Positions 10,917 through 22,136 are shown, counted from the stretch's first letter. The stretch is DNA of 64,000 bases from Fonsecaea monophora (GCF_001642475.1 NW_019173941.1:62001-126000), one strand, 5' to 3'. Made by a program: numbers and translations. The notes: generated by a model not told the origin, from the letters alone.

Positions 10917-11777
10917 ATGCCTCATAAATCAGTTAGAAGAACTCTAGGTATTGAACCACCAGACCTCTACAGAGAACACTGGCATCCGGATCGCAAGAAC
11001 ATTGAGCGCGAGAAATGCAAAGTGTTCCGCAAAGAGCAGAAACTCCTGATCTGCGAGCTTCAGGACGATCTGCCGTCCTCGTCGTCTTATACAACAACCA
11101 CCTTGTCGTCCTCCTCTCCTAGAAAATGGTCCTCTTTCTCTCCCATCCGGCGGTTGTTCAAGAGGAGCAAACGCCACCGCAGAAGCCAAGCCACATCCCA
11201 AGGGGACCGCTCCCGATCCAATATGACTCCGCGGTACAAAATTGTCGGCAAGATCTACCCGTCAGACAAGTCGACTGGAGTCTTCAAAAGCGTGCCCGCT
11301 GGCTTGTTAGCTCTCGAGCCCGTCTCCTCATGTCATCCTGAGTTGATCCATGACGTACGACACTACCTTCGACAGCGTCCTCATAGACAAGACTGGACGA
11401 TCAAGGGTGCCTTGCCAAAATCTGGACAAACGCCTTCGACCGCTGTCGGAACTGAAAAGGGCCTATCATGGCGGTCGCCAGAGCTCGCAAACCGCGGCTG
11501 CTCCACGTCTCCGGCGAGTCGGCCACCCGATTCCCGCGGTCAGCGTCGCTTCGTTCTCCTTGAGCGCCGCGTCAGATGTAATTGCGAGGAGTCATTCCAT
11601 CCGCGTCACCGTCTTCGAGTCTTCTACAAGCTAGGATACGTACCAGATCCACAGAAGGCGGCCGAGGCGAAAAGGAAGGCTGAAAGGATTGAGAGGCAGA
11701 GGGCTCGTACGACGATCGCTCTGAGCACTACCACCATCGCTTGCGGAGCGGGAGCCGTAATAGCGGCTGGTACTTGA
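10917..11777 (+). CDS. Uncharacterised basic protein with hydrophobic C-terminus
   Basis: I do not recognise this protein. It is an unbroken ORF of 286 residues. The N-terminal half carries a Ser/Thr-rich stretch (SSSSYTTTTLSSSSP) and then a strongly basic block (RRLFKRSKRHRRSQ). Near the end an Ala/Lys/Arg-rich helix (PQKAAEAKRKAERIERQRAR) leads to about 20 uncharged, small or hydrophobic residues that close the protein. That could be a tail anchor. The middle is Arg/Ser/Pro-rich and frames on the same strand overlap, so introns or a wrong frame there are possible. It could also be a chance ORF; the length is the main argument for it. Confidence 0.4.
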   Translation: MPHKSVRRTLGIEPPDLYREHWHPDRKNIEREKCKVFRKEQKLLICELQDDLPSSSSYTTTTLSSSSPRKWSSFSPIRRLFKRSKRHRRSQATSQGDRSRSNMTPRYKIVGKIYPSDKSTGVFKSVPAGLLALEPVSSCHPELIHDVRHYLRQRPHRQDWTIKGALPKSGQTPSTAVGTEKGLSWRSPELANRGCSTSPASRPPDSRGQRRFVLLERRVRCNCEESFHPRHRLRVFYKLGYVPDPQKAAEAKRKAERIERQRARTTIALSTTTIACGAGAVIAAGT

Positions 11778-12071
11778 GAATAACAACATATCCGCAGTCG
11801 TTTTTCCTATCATGGGCCATGTACAAGAGCCCCGATAGAGTACGCAGACCATGCTCGTCTCGCGATAGGTAGCCTTGATTCTATTATCCTATTCTACCAT
11901 CTCTTCTAGTCCAGGACCATATGCTCTCTCTTCCTCCCAACCCCACGCGCTCGAACAATTGCTCACCGAATACAAATACAACAGAGCTCAGGCTGTTGGG
12001 TCATCGAGGCGGCGCAGGAAAATCTAGTTTTCCATCAACCATGGGTTGTCTCCGATGTAAGTGTTCCCTCA

Positions 12072-14144
12072 TCACAACGGAGCAGTCTCCCTCTTCAACC
12101 ACCTTGTGGTTCTCTCGTCCTTTTCAAAAAACCCACTGGTCTTCTCCCACACTTCCTGATGATATTCGTTCAACCAGAGCTTCTCCTCCGAATCCAGAAG
12201 ACTGGGATCAATCAATTTCCTACACATGGGGACCAGAGTGACATGCTCAAACCCGATCCAGGGCTTGTCTCCGAACTTGTGGTTCGTCTTGGCCTCGCGG
12301 GCCATCATCATATTCTCGATCCGAATGCCGAAGTTGCCGTCTTCGTAGTAGCCTGGTTCGTTGGAGATGACGTTGCCGATGCTGAGTGAGACTTCCGAGT
12401 ATGCGGCTCGCGTGCCAATGCCGATGGGGCCTTCGTGGACATTAAGGAAAGAACCCACACCGTGGCCGGTGCCGTGGCGGTAGTCGAGGCCCTCGCGCCA
12501 GAGATGTTGGCGAGCGAACACGTCGATGGCGAATCCTGTGGTGCCTTTGGGAAAGACTGCTCGGTCCAAAGCTATGACGCCCTTGAGCACCAACGTGTAT
12601 GCCTTGATTTCCATATCGCTGGGGGTTCCGAAATGTAATGTCCTCGTGGTGTCGGTGGTCCCGTCGAGGTATTGGGCTCCGGAATCACACAAATAGACGG
12701 CATTCACGTCAAGTGTCGAGCAATTGCCCCTCTCGGGTGAGTAGTGTATCACGGCTGCGTTCGGCCCCGTTGATGAAATAGTGTCAAAGGATAATCCGAC
12801 GAAATGCTCGCCCTTTGCCCTGATTGCTTCGAGTTTATCTGCTGCCTGTACTTCATCGAGCCACGATCCACTCTGTAGCTCTGCTTCTAGCCAGGCGAAA
12901 TATTCAATCAGCGCAGCACCATCACGAATGTGGCATTGCCGCATGCCCTCTAGTTCGGTGGAATTCTTGATGGCTTTCGCATCAGCAAGAGGACTTCGAG
13001 ACTCTTCGACCTTGTCTTCTCCCCCTAAGCCGAGATAGAGCGCCCAAGACGATTTGTTCGACAGCAGAAGCTTGCTGGAGCGGGGTTTCGCAACTCCGTT
13101 AGCTTCAATCTCATTTACTGCGGTTTCGGCAATGCCCATGAGATCGCCAAAGAGGTCATCGTAAGGTTTGATTTGGACCGTCCCATCGAGGTGTTCTCGC
13201 ACTTCGTTGTCTAGCTTGGCCGAATCGATATACAGCGTAGCCGAACTCGGTGTAACCGTTGCATATGAAAAGAACACAGGGTTATACGGGATATCACTGC
13301 CACGGAGGTTGAAAAGCCAGGCGACCTCATCAAGCATTGATACGACCATTCCCACTGCCTTCTTCTTCTTCAACTCTTTGCGGAGCTCATCGAGTTTCTG
13401 TTCGTAAGGCTTGCCTGCGTATTTGTCAGAGAGAACAATAACCTTCTCTGCCGGCCTAGGCGGCCTGTCTGTCCAAATCTTATCGACCAGGTTCTGCGAA
13501 ACTCCGACCAGGGTTGCATGTGACTTCTTTTTCAGTGTTTCACTGAGTTTGCGAGCATCAATGGCTGTAATCACGGTAGGGTCGACGCCGACAGTTTTGC
13601 CGCCTTGTGCCTGCTCTGTAGTCCTAATCTCAGCTCAGTCTTGCACATATAAACGCTCAAAGGGTTCGCACCATTCCTGCCAGGTTGGGACATCTTCCAT
13701 GCCCTGCTTCAACAGCAGCCAGTTTTCATCGAGCTGCTTGGAAGCTTGATTGAAATAGCGCCCGTCCGTCGATAGGGCAGCTTTCTCAAGTGTAATGACA
13801 GCCGTGCCCGCGGATCCAGTGAAGCCAGAGATGTAGGCCCTCCTCGCATCGCACGGTGCAATGTATTCCGACTGGTGACTGTCCTCCGAGGGGACGATGT
13901 AGATATCAAGTTCATGCTTCCGCATCAATTCTCGCAGCTGCGACAGACGCTTCGTGGTATCCACCTTTTCCATATCGACGCTTCTTTGCGATCTTGAGAA
14001 GGAGAAGGACCGAACAGATTGTGAGGGGGTGAGGGTTGCGGTAGGTATTTGCGGTCGAGGCGACGTGGTACGCAGCAAAGACGAGAGACGGAGGAACGGC
14101 CAGCGCATTTGAAAAGAAGGCACTATGAGAAGAGGACCATTCAC
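12072..14144 (-). CDS. ampp: Xaa-Pro aminopeptidase P (AMPP), M24B metallopeptidase
   Basis: Removes the N-terminal residue from peptides with proline in second position. Two exons on the minus strand (14144-13672, 13623-12072) give 674 residues. The junction restores WQEW-TTEQAQGGK. The N-terminal creatinase-like domain has YIVPSEDSHQSEY, and the catalytic domain shows the dinuclear metal ligands: the two Asp in YLDGTTDTTRTLHFG, His in HGTGHGVG, and the two Glu in NEPGYYEDGNFGIRIEN. About 58 residues precede MEKVDTTKRL, the usual cytosolic start; this extension is Arg/Ser/Pro-rich and looks like a mitochondrial presequence. Downstream in-frame ATGs (M at residue 13 and at MEKV) could give a cytosolic form. 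It is divergent from the karyopherin gene. Confidence 0.92.
13624..13671 (-). other. Intron of the aminopeptidase P gene
   Basis: On the minus strand it runs GTGCGAACC to GATTAG, 48 nt, phase 2. Splicing completes the Trp codon of WQEW and reconnects the two ORFs. Confidence 0.9.
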
Positions 14145-14198
14145 ACTGAGCTATCTCAAAACCAGTCTTTATGCCATGTCACGCGTATCAACTTGATT

Positions 14199-14212
14199 CG
14201 TGCCATGGCACG
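14199..14212. repeat. 14-bp perfect palindrome
   Basis: CGTGCCATGGCACG equals its own reverse complement and sits between the divergent AMPP and karyopherin genes. Confidence 0.8.
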
Positions 14213-14259
14213 CATTGGCTTATGCCCAACTAGGCAAGCGTGCCGAATATCTTTTACCG

Positions 14260-14277
14260 ACGAGGCTGCAGCCTCGT
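14260..14277. repeat. 18-bp perfect palindrome
   Basis: ACGAGGCTGCAGCCTCGT is self-complementary over all 18 bases, centred on a CTGCAG. Confidence 0.85.
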
Positions 14278-14716
14278 GATAGCCTGCGACTTTCTTGTGC
14301 CTGAACCTCGTCCCATCCGCCTTTTCACAAGGCTTTGCCCGTATGTCACTTTCAACTTGCTCAACCACTTGCTTGACACTTGAGAGAGACCAGACGCACA
14401 TTCGCAGCGTAATGTCTGTTTTTACGCATTTTTAAAGGTTCTTTGTGCCTGCTTGGGTTATACGGCAATCACTGGACACATTGCGAATGTCCGAGCAGGA
14501 CCTCGACTAGTTCAGGCATCAATCTCTCGTGTGGGCATTTGATTCTCTAGGTTGGTCCATGCCTCGTATAGGCCATACCTTCCACGCTTGATGCTGTTAC
14601 GGCACATTACAGTTTTCTGGCGCACTAGTAGGGCGGCAAACGCAGCTTGACCACTTGGAAATTGTTCTCCTGCGCTTGCAGCAGGATGTACTATTTGCTG
14701 CCGCGTTGCACATATC

Positions 14717-17700
14717 ATGGAGCAGTTGATAAGGGAACTTTATCAACCTACTAATCAACCGTCACCAGCGCGCATCAATGAAATCCAGAAACAAATTCAG
14801 AGACTTCAACGAGAAAAGTCAGCATGGCAACTTGCTCTGGACCTTCTTCATCATGGAGAAGCCACCATACGATTCTATGGTGCCTTGACCCTGACCATCA
14901 AAATCAATGCTGACTGGTAAGAGACCAAGAATACATTCCCCTTCCTTGCACAATCCGCTAAAGCGATTTTCAGGGACCAGGATGGCTTGGACAAGGATGA
15001 GCACATGAGAAAGTACCTGCTTGAAGCGCTAGTACGAAATTACATTCGCTTAGTGAATCTCTCAGATTCAAGCTTCGTCCTCCAGAAACTCGGTTCGACT
15101 CTTGTCACCTTTTTTGCAAGGCCAGATTCCGGCTGGAGGCTTCCATTCAGACAGGTGCTGGCCTCTTTCCTCCGCAGGGACTATGTCTCTGAAGATGCTC
15201 TGCCAGACATGGATCAAGTTCTGGAAGCTTGCGACGACTGCTCGAACAATGAGCTCAAGGGAGTCCTCCTAATCGCTACTATTATGGCGGAGGACTTGAA
15301 CGGTCGCTCTTCCAGCACTCTGGACCAAGGAAAGCTCAACAATCTCGTGGGGGATAGTGCGCTAGACGTATGGCTCCTCCTGAGGTATTGCGTCAAGCGT
15401 GCAATCGATCAGCAGCTGGCAGAAGCACCGCCAGAGCAAGCAATACCAATCCGATCGGAAGACATGGTCCAGCAGGTAATGAAAGCCATACCGTACTGGG
15501 TCAGCATGATCAAATATGCAGAGACTAGCCAGGCGCGACGAAGTGAAAGCATCGCCAGAGAATGCATCGCGACAATAGTCAACTATCTCGACGATGAATT
15601 CTACACAGGCTCGGTGCTCCAAATGCTCATCTCCTTGGAGAACTCTTCAGGCAAACTCCTTCGACAGGCGCTGCCGAACTTCCCAGCCAGTATTGCCAGT
15701 TATCCCAAGGCAAGAGAAATGGTCGATCTTCTTCTTCAGGGGGACTTTACTGCCGACGCAGTTCTTTATGTTGATCTTCTCGAGTCAATCATGAGTCGCA
15801 TCGACATCACCAAACCTGATTTCCTGCACGATCATCAGTACAGGATGGTGATCCGAACTTTCCAGCAGCTTCTCTCCTGCGAAGGGGTCGCTGTCATTGA
15901 GGATCCAGTATGCCAAATCGTCTTAGAGAGGATCACCGAAATTATGGAGGGATATGCTGACTGGGGGGATGTGACCGAACCAACCCAGGCGTTGCTCAAG
16001 GGGTTGGCGGCGAATGCATGCGAAGCCTGCCTCCTTAAGATCAGAATTCCGGTCGAGGAGATGTCCAGCGAGACCCAAACTTGGGATGCTGATGACCGAG
16101 CGAAATTTCAAGACTTTCGTTACGACGTGCAGGACTTTTTCCTCTCGGCTTACATGGTTCTCGGGAATGCATTAGTTGGGGAAATCGTCAAGAGCATTCT
16201 TGTGCAAGCTACACCTCCGGATTGGAGCACCTTTGAGGCCGGCACGTTCAGTCTGATGGCATTCTCCGACACCATGTCAGCCAACCCAGACACGTACGAT
16301 GTCCTCATCACTACAGTCATGGGGAGTCCGGCATGGAGCTATCTCCTCCAGTCCGCCAACAATGTTCCAGATCGGGCGGTGCAGACTGCTATCAGATTCA
16401 TCGCAGAAAATGTGGGATACTTCCAACGGCATCCCGACAAACTGGTTGCTATACTCAACTTTCTCTTCTCTTCGTTGCACTTGCAGGCGTCAACGTCTGC
16501 TGCCTCACGGGCCATATACAGCCTGTGCGACTCCCACCGACGAATGCTCAGTGAAGGACTACCTCAGTTTATGGAATCGTTGACCTCGATAGGAGACATC
16601 GGCGAGACGGAGCGACATCGCATATACGGGGCCGTCGCGGCCCTCATCCAAGCATTGGAAACCGAAGAAGCCAAAGTTGAGCCACTGTCACGTCTCCTTG
16701 CGCCCATTGGTCATGCACTGGCTACCCTGGATGGCAAGGATGGCGATGATGCCGACGTCTTGAGAGGCTGTGTTGACATTATGCAGACTCTGGCCTCAAT
16801 CGGCAAAGGCCTGCGTTCTCCGGCCGATGTACCCGTGGACTTGGAAGCTTCGAGCCCGTGTTCTTCAGATTTTTGGACAAGCCGTCATGGTAGCATCGTT
16901 CAGCAGAGTGTACTCGCCATGTACCAGGCAACTCTACAGAGAGCCCGACCATACAGTGACAACGTATTTGTAGACGCCTGCTGCGACTTCATCAAATCCG
17001 GATTCACCGAGGAGCATCCGTCACCCTTCAAGGTTACCGATCCGACCGGACTCGAGCTGGTCAAGCAGTTCATCACTCTCGATAACCCAAGCATCGACAA
17101 CACAATGGCTTGTGCGTCTAGTTTCCTGGCTTCTGTGTCACCGCAACATCTTCCCACCAGCGTCAGCGGTCTCTTGTATGCAGTCATTCCCATTCAGCAG
17201 CACCTTCTGTCGACATACCAGACAACAAAGCAACTCCCAGATAGCGATTTCCCATCCAGTTCGCTGGAGTTCTTGGGCCGCTTGCTCAACAAGTGGGGTG
17301 CAATGTGGTTTGCCATGCAAGACAGTCAAGATACAGCAGCCGTGTCCATGGAAATGGGCTTGATTGTCATGGCAGACGCTGACACGCTCCCGCGTCGACT
17401 AGCAGCTGGATTCTTTACAGCTCTTGCAGAGGTCAGTGGGCCGGACAACGGGTTAGAGAGCGAGGTGAGTGCACGGCTCAAAGGGGTGCTTCAAATCTAC
17501 GGGCCGCGAATTCTCTCACTTGTGCTCCACCTTTTGGGAGGAGAATGTGCGCGTTCGGAGATCGACAGCCTGACCGAAACCCTCAAGAAATTCGTGCAGA
17601 AACAGTTCATGTTGAGTAAAGCTGTGCTCAGAGAAGCGATCAAGCAGGAGTCCAAGGTTATGAGCGACAAAGCCCTCAGCGCCACCACGCCAGAACAACG

Positions 17701-17812
17701 CAACCGCTTTGTGGCGCAGGTGGAAACACTACGAGGTGCCAGGAAAACGAACGATATTGTAAAGGACTTTTGGATCGCGTGTAGGGGTAGTGGATTTGGC
17801 TATATTGCCTGA
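14717..17812 (+). CDS. kap122: Importin-beta family karyopherin (importin-13 / Kap122-like)
   Basis: Predicted nuclear transport receptor of 1012 residues, built almost wholly of helical HEAT-type repeats. Two exons (14717-14916, 14974-17812); the 57-nt GTAAGA...TTTCAG intron restores N-A-D-W-D-Q-D-G. The N-terminus holds the Ran-binding region with AWQLALDLLHHGE and FYGALTLTIKINADW, which I recognise from fungal Kap122/Pdr6 and importin-13 relatives. Length fits that group (about 950-1080). Related receptors (Mtr10/transportin-3) are the main alternative. It should cycle between cytosol and nucleus; cargo cannot be read from sequence. The start at 14717 gives a short leader before the first helix. 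Confidence 0.82.
14917..14973 (+). other. Intron of the karyopherin gene
   Basis: GTAAGAGACC to GATTTTCAG, 57 nt, phase 2; joins exon 1 to the long ORF at the Trp codon of ADW. Confidence 0.88.
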
Positions 17813-18174
17813 TTGTAGGTGCTGCGGGTGAACGAGGAGTAGAATCAAAAGATAGAAAGAATACGAGACACTGAGATATCCAACAAGGGGGTTATGAAGG
17901 AGTATAGAGTAACAGAGAATATCTCATAGGAGTTGCTGGTAAATGTGATGGATGTGGCCCCCATTGGAAGAACGAGGAGAGGAGTTCTTGATGAGGTGCC
18001 TGCGTCTCCAATTCTCATACAAGTCGCGATTCATCTTACACTTTCCGTTACACGCTCAACCTCATCGTTGACCATGTTTTAAAACTTGGGCCTGTGCAGG
18101 CCAAATGCCTCTTTCCCTTTGCATCTGATCAAAGATGCGACTCTCCTGTCCTGAGCTCTGTAATTTCCGCCACT
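17813..18174 (+). promoter_or_regulatory. Upstream region of SEC8
   Basis: A 362-bp gap between the karyopherin stop and the Sec8 start. An in-frame ATG at 18094 precedes the chosen start by 27 codons but adds no family sequence, so this part is probably 5' UTR. Confidence 0.45.
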
Positions 18175-21100
18175 ATGAGCGGTAATAATCCTTATGCCGT
18201 CAACGCCGGGTATGGGGGACTTCGCCAGTCCAACGACTCCAACCCATACGCCCCTACAAACGCTTCCAATTCTGTCTCCGGCAGTCGCTACGCGGATCCA
18301 TATCTCAATGCACAGAATAACGGTTCCTCTCCCTCCGTCAACAGTTTTGGTTCTCAAGAGCGCCGGCGTAGATCAAACCCATATGACCAGCGCGACCGAG
18401 ATTCGCCGAGTTCACTGCACTCAACGCTGTCAGGTCAGGGGGGAGGAGCAGCAGCAGGAGGAGGGGGATATGGGGGAATGCCGCGTGCAAGATTCGGAGA
18501 CGGGCCTGCTCCTTCGAGGAATGAATATGACCATGGAAGAGTAAGGGATACGCGCGAGCACGAGCAGAGGCAGCCAACCCCATCGTTCCGGGAGAGGGAG
18601 AGAGCGTACAATGAGGGCCAGAGAGCATACAATGAGAGTCGGAGTCGAGATGGCAGAGAGATGCGAGGACAGATGCCTCCTCCGTCCAACATTCCCTCGA
18701 GACCGAGTCAATCCACCCTAAACCAACAGGCGCCCACCAACGGTTACACTGCTCCCCAGAACTACCCTCCTCCAGACACGGCCAACCGACATTACTCTCC
18801 GCGACGTCCACCAAAGAGCATGGACGAAATTTTGCGGCACATACAGTCCAATTGGAAGGATATGGAGGGTGACGAATGCGTCCCCGTGAAGATGGCTCTT
18901 CGGCTCATGGACCCCAGTTCGTTGGGCCTTGCCGACAAAGAGGGGGACTTTGCCAACACACACGTCGACCTACAGAAGTGTTTAAAGTCTGTGGTCAACG
19001 AGCATTATGCCGACTTCAATAGCGCTGTGGGCACCTATCACAAAATCCAGAATGCCATCCGCGACAGTCAAAGTCGTGTGAGGCATTTGAAGCTCGGCTT
19101 GATGAACGTCAAGGACGGCATGCTGACTACTCGGCCGGAATTGAGGACGCTGGCCGAACAGAGCGGCGAGCTGGACGACATGCTCGTCACTCTCAGCAAA
19201 ATCGAGTCCTTGAAGCTCATACCGGGAAAGCTGGAAGAGAAAATCAGTGAGAAGAAATTCCTCGGAGCTGTTGACATCTTGATGGACAGCCTCAAAAACA
19301 TTACGAAAAGCGAGTTTGATGGAATTGGCGCCATCTCGGATCTTCGAAGCTATTTCAACAATCAAGAGAGTACCCTGTTGGATATTCTCATTGAGGAGTT
19401 GCATGATCATCTCTATCTCAGAAGTCCTTATTGTAAAGACCGGTGGAAGGGGAAGAAAGCCAACGGAGAAGACAGAGATCCAAAAGACAACATGATGGCC
19501 GTGGGCATCAATGCTTGGGATCGACCCTTCAGCCACTACCTGAACAACGTCGACCTCACGACACCCATGGTGGAAGATCCCACGAAGAATCCTGAAACCG
19601 ATACTTTCTACTATATCCACATGATTATTGAATCGCTCAACAAACTGGGTCAACTCGGGGAGGCTGTTTCGAGAATTGAGCAGCGAATGCCAATCGAGTT
19701 GTACAAGGTCGCGGAGAAGACTAACCACGACATTGATGCCAAATATCCCAGTCATCTGAGAGCCCAGTTTAACAAAGCGAACCGAAAGACATACTCGTTG
19801 CAGGTGAATGATGGGAGAGCACAAGTGTTATCTGACTTTCTGTGGACCTTGTATTCCAAATTCGAAGCCATCGCTGAGAGCCATCGAGTGCTGCACGAGG
19901 TAATTGGAGGCATAGCAGTCAGGGAGAAGGCTAGCAAGCCGGACAAATATACCACGGGCTTCAAAGAGCTATGGAAATTGTATCAGATGGAGATGCGGTC
20001 GATCCTGCACGACTACCTAGCTACGGACGGCGATCACTTGACGTTGCGGTCTGGATTGGGCGGCACCGCCAACACCGACGTCTTTGCTCGACCTCAGCGG
20101 GACAGGAACAAGAAGATGTTCCGCCTGGCGGAGATGGACCAGAAATCTGAATCCATGAAAGCCGAAGAGGATGAATTGAACGAGATCCTCAAGAGCTCTG
20201 TACCGGGCCTCGTCAGCAAATCCCGGGGCAGGGATGGCCCAGATCTGATAACAGACCGCAGTGGACAGGACAGCTCGGTGGCGGCTCACAAGTTGTTGGT
20301 CGAGCCCGGCGTCTTCAACATGACCATCTTGTTACCTCCGTCCTTGACATTCCTCCAGCGCCTGAAGGATATTGTACCCTCGACAGCACATATCCCCATG
20401 AGCACATTGACCACGTTCCTCGACGACTTCCTCATCAATGTGTTCCATCCTCAGCTGGAAGAAGCAGTCACGGAGCTCTGTGCGCAAGCCATGATTGACC
20501 TGGAAGCCTTCTCCGAAGACACGCAGTGGACGAAGCATTCGCCGCATCCGATCTTCAAAGGCACAGTATCTTTCATGGCATTGATCCGCGCCTTTTCGGG
20601 GATGCTGAGCTCGATTCCTCAGGATCAAATATTCACCCAACTCCTCATTGACCAGCTTGTCACATACTATGACAAGTGTTATGGTTTCTACAAGGCTCTA
20701 GTGAGTCGTGTGGCGTCTTCGGACAACGACCAGAACGGCAGCACCACCTTGTCGACCAAAACCGCGGCGTCGCTTGCAGCATCGGGCGATGTCCATGATG
20801 TCGCACTGGAGCTGCTGAACTACGACAAATCGACCAACAAGAGCATGTCGCGACCCAGCATGATCGCCAAAGAGGTGCAGACTCTGCTTTCTACAACCAA
20901 GACCAACCCGCTCTCTGCCTACGACATTATCTCCGATCCCAAATCAGTTCATCAACTTTCTCTGCTCTACAACAGCATGCAATGGTTGGCCGCCGCGCTG
21001 GCGCAGATTCGACATGTCGAGAGCGGCACGCATATGGGGCTTTCACATGCAAGAAGCGGTTCACAAAACAGGAGCGTGCGGCGGTGGACATTGATCACCA

Positions 21101-21993
21101 GTCTACGAAGTGGTGGATCCAGCAAATCGCCCTCGTACCCTGGCGCTGTTGTGCCAGTTTTCCTGCCTCTCACACCCGAGACCGCCATCCCTTTCGACAC
21201 GGTGGTGTCCTCCTTCCGCTCACTGGCACAGACATGCCTGCTGACCCTCCACATCGACGTCCGGTGTGGTATCATCCACCAACTATCGCGTACGTTACGC
21301 GGGCCTGACTATAATACAAGCCCGACCTCGCCTTCAGACAACCGAGACTCTGCAGGTGCTCCACCTCTCGATTCGGGACTCTATCCTTATGTCCTGCCTT
21401 CTCCACCGTCTTCGGCATCCCCGCTGATCCTCGAGCTCAACAATGATCTCATTGCTTTCGACTCCAATATCGCGTCCTTCTTGGGCACCCGAGAGAGGAA
21501 TTTCATCCTCAGGGGGCTTTCACAGCTGGTGGACCGCTATCTCGTGGCCGCTGCAGATGCGATCGGGGTCATGAATACAAACGGAGCAGAGAGAGTCAGG
21601 ATCGATACCATGGTGGTGCAGCAGAATCTAAGAGCGATACTTGCGAACACGACGCATAAGCGACGAAGTTGGACCAACGACAACAAGGACCCGGCTGGTC
21701 TTGGTATCTCAGGCGCCGATGACACCGACGCAGATAACGACGACGGGCTGCTCACTTCGTCGAGTCGATACTTCGACCTCTTCCTCACCGGACCAGATTC
21801 GATCCTCCAATACGTCCGGGACTGCAAATCGCAGAAGAAGGATGTTGGGTACACATACGACGAGTTGCGTACACTGGTCGAGTTGTGTTTCAGCGCAAAG
21901 TTGAGGGGCGAAGACCGAGAGGAGGCCATCAGGGCGAGAAAGGGGTTACAGGATGCACTGCTAGAGCTGGGCGAGGGAATGTGGGACAGCTGA
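18175..21993 (+). CDS. sec8: Exocyst complex component Sec8
   Basis: Subunit of the octameric exocyst that tethers secretory vesicles to the plasma membrane at growth sites. Single exon of 1272 residues from M-S-G-N-N-P-Y. Residues 1-200 are low-complexity: several NPY/DPY motifs, a Gly/Ala-rich run and Arg/Glu-rich repeats (ERERAYNEGQRAYNE). The conserved Sec8 N-terminal domain follows (PKSMDEILRHIQSNWKD, then HYADFNSAVGTYHKIQNAI, the coiled-coil core region) and the rest is helical to the C-terminus. An internal Ser/Pro-rich stretch around residues 950-980 is probably a loop. Size is above yeast Sec8 (1065), mostly from the disordered N-terminus. An upstream in-frame ATG at 18094 is less likely. 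Confidence 0.93.
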   Translation: MSGNNPYAVNAGYGGLRQSNDSNPYAPTNASNSVSGSRYADPYLNAQNNGSSPSVNSFGSQERRRRSNPYDQRDRDSPSSLHSTLSGQGGGAAAGGGGYGGMPRARFGDGPAPSRNEYDHGRVRDTREHEQRQPTPSFRERERAYNEGQRAYNESRSRDGREMRGQMPPPSNIPSRPSQSTLNQQAPTNGYTAPQNYPPPDTANRHYSPRRPPKSMDEILRHIQSNWKDMEGDECVPVKMALRLMDPSSLGLADKEGDFANTHVDLQKCLKSVVNEHYADFNSAVGTYHKIQNAIRDSQSRVRHLKLGLMNVKDGMLTTRPELRTLAEQSGELDDMLVTLSKIESLKLIPGKLEEKISEKKFLGAVDILMDSLKNITKSEFDGIGAISDLRSYFNNQESTLLDILIEELHDHLYLRSPYCKDRWKGKKANGEDRDPKDNMMAVGINAWDRPFSHYLNNVDLTTPMVEDPTKNPETDTFYYIHMIIESLNKLGQLGEAVSRIEQRMPIELYKVAEKTNHDIDAKYPSHLRAQFNKANRKTYSLQVNDGRAQVLSDFLWTLYSKFEAIAESHRVLHEVIGGIAVREKASKPDKYTTGFKELWKLYQMEMRSILHDYLATDGDHLTLRSGLGGTANTDVFARPQRDRNKKMFRLAEMDQKSESMKAEEDELNEILKSSVPGLVSKSRGRDGPDLITDRSGQDSSVAAHKLLVEPGVFNMTILLPPSLTFLQRLKDIVPSTAHIPMSTLTTFLDDFLINVFHPQLEEAVTELCAQAMIDLEAFSEDTQWTKHSPHPIFKGTVSFMALIRAFSGMLSSIPQDQIFTQLLIDQLVTYYDKCYGFYKALVSRVASSDNDQNGSTTLSTKTAASLAASGDVHDVALELLNYDKSTNKSMSRPSMIAKEVQTLLSTTKTNPLSAYDIISDPKSVHQLSLLYNSMQWLAAALAQIRHVESGTHMGLSHARSGSQNRSVRRWTLITSLRSGGSSKSPSYPGAVVPVFLPLTPETAIPFDTVVSSFRSLAQTCLLTLHIDVRCGIIHQLSRTLRGPDYNTSPTSPSDNRDSAGAPPLDSGLYPYVLPSPPSSASPLILELNNDLIAFDSNIASFLGTRERNFILRGLSQLVDRYLVAAADAIGVMNTNGAERVRIDTMVVQQNLRAILANTTHKRRSWTNDNKDPAGLGISGADDTDADNDDGLLTSSSRYFDLFLTGPDSILQYVRDCKSQKKDVGYTYDELRTLVELCFSAKLRGEDREEAIRARKGLQDALLELGEGMWDS

Positions 21994-22080
21994 AAGCTTG
22001 CGTGAGAGGGTATGTCAATGTCGCCTTTGGAACGAGGCACTGCGGATTGCGGAAGAATTTGTTTTGGGATTTTCGAACAT

Positions 22081-22136
22081 AGCCAGCCAGCCAGCCAGCC
22101 AGTCAGTCAGTCAGTCAATCAACCAGCCAGCCAGCC
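22081..22136. repeat. Tetranucleotide repeat AGCC/AGTC
   Basis: Five AGCC units, four AGTC units, a short degenerate spacer and three more AGCC units, directly after the SEC8 stop codon and probably in its 3' UTR. Confidence 0.9.

Larger units (their letters stand above)
14145..14716. promoter_or_regulatory. Divergent promoter region, AMPP / karyopherin, with two palindromes
   Basis: A 572-bp region between two divergent starts. It carries a perfect 14-bp palindrome at 14199-14212 (CGTGCCATGGCACG) and a perfect 18-bp palindrome at 14260-14277 (ACGAGGCTG followed by its reverse complement). They lie about 48 bp apart. Such sites could bind a dimeric regulator or form hairpins. Confidence 0.5.
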
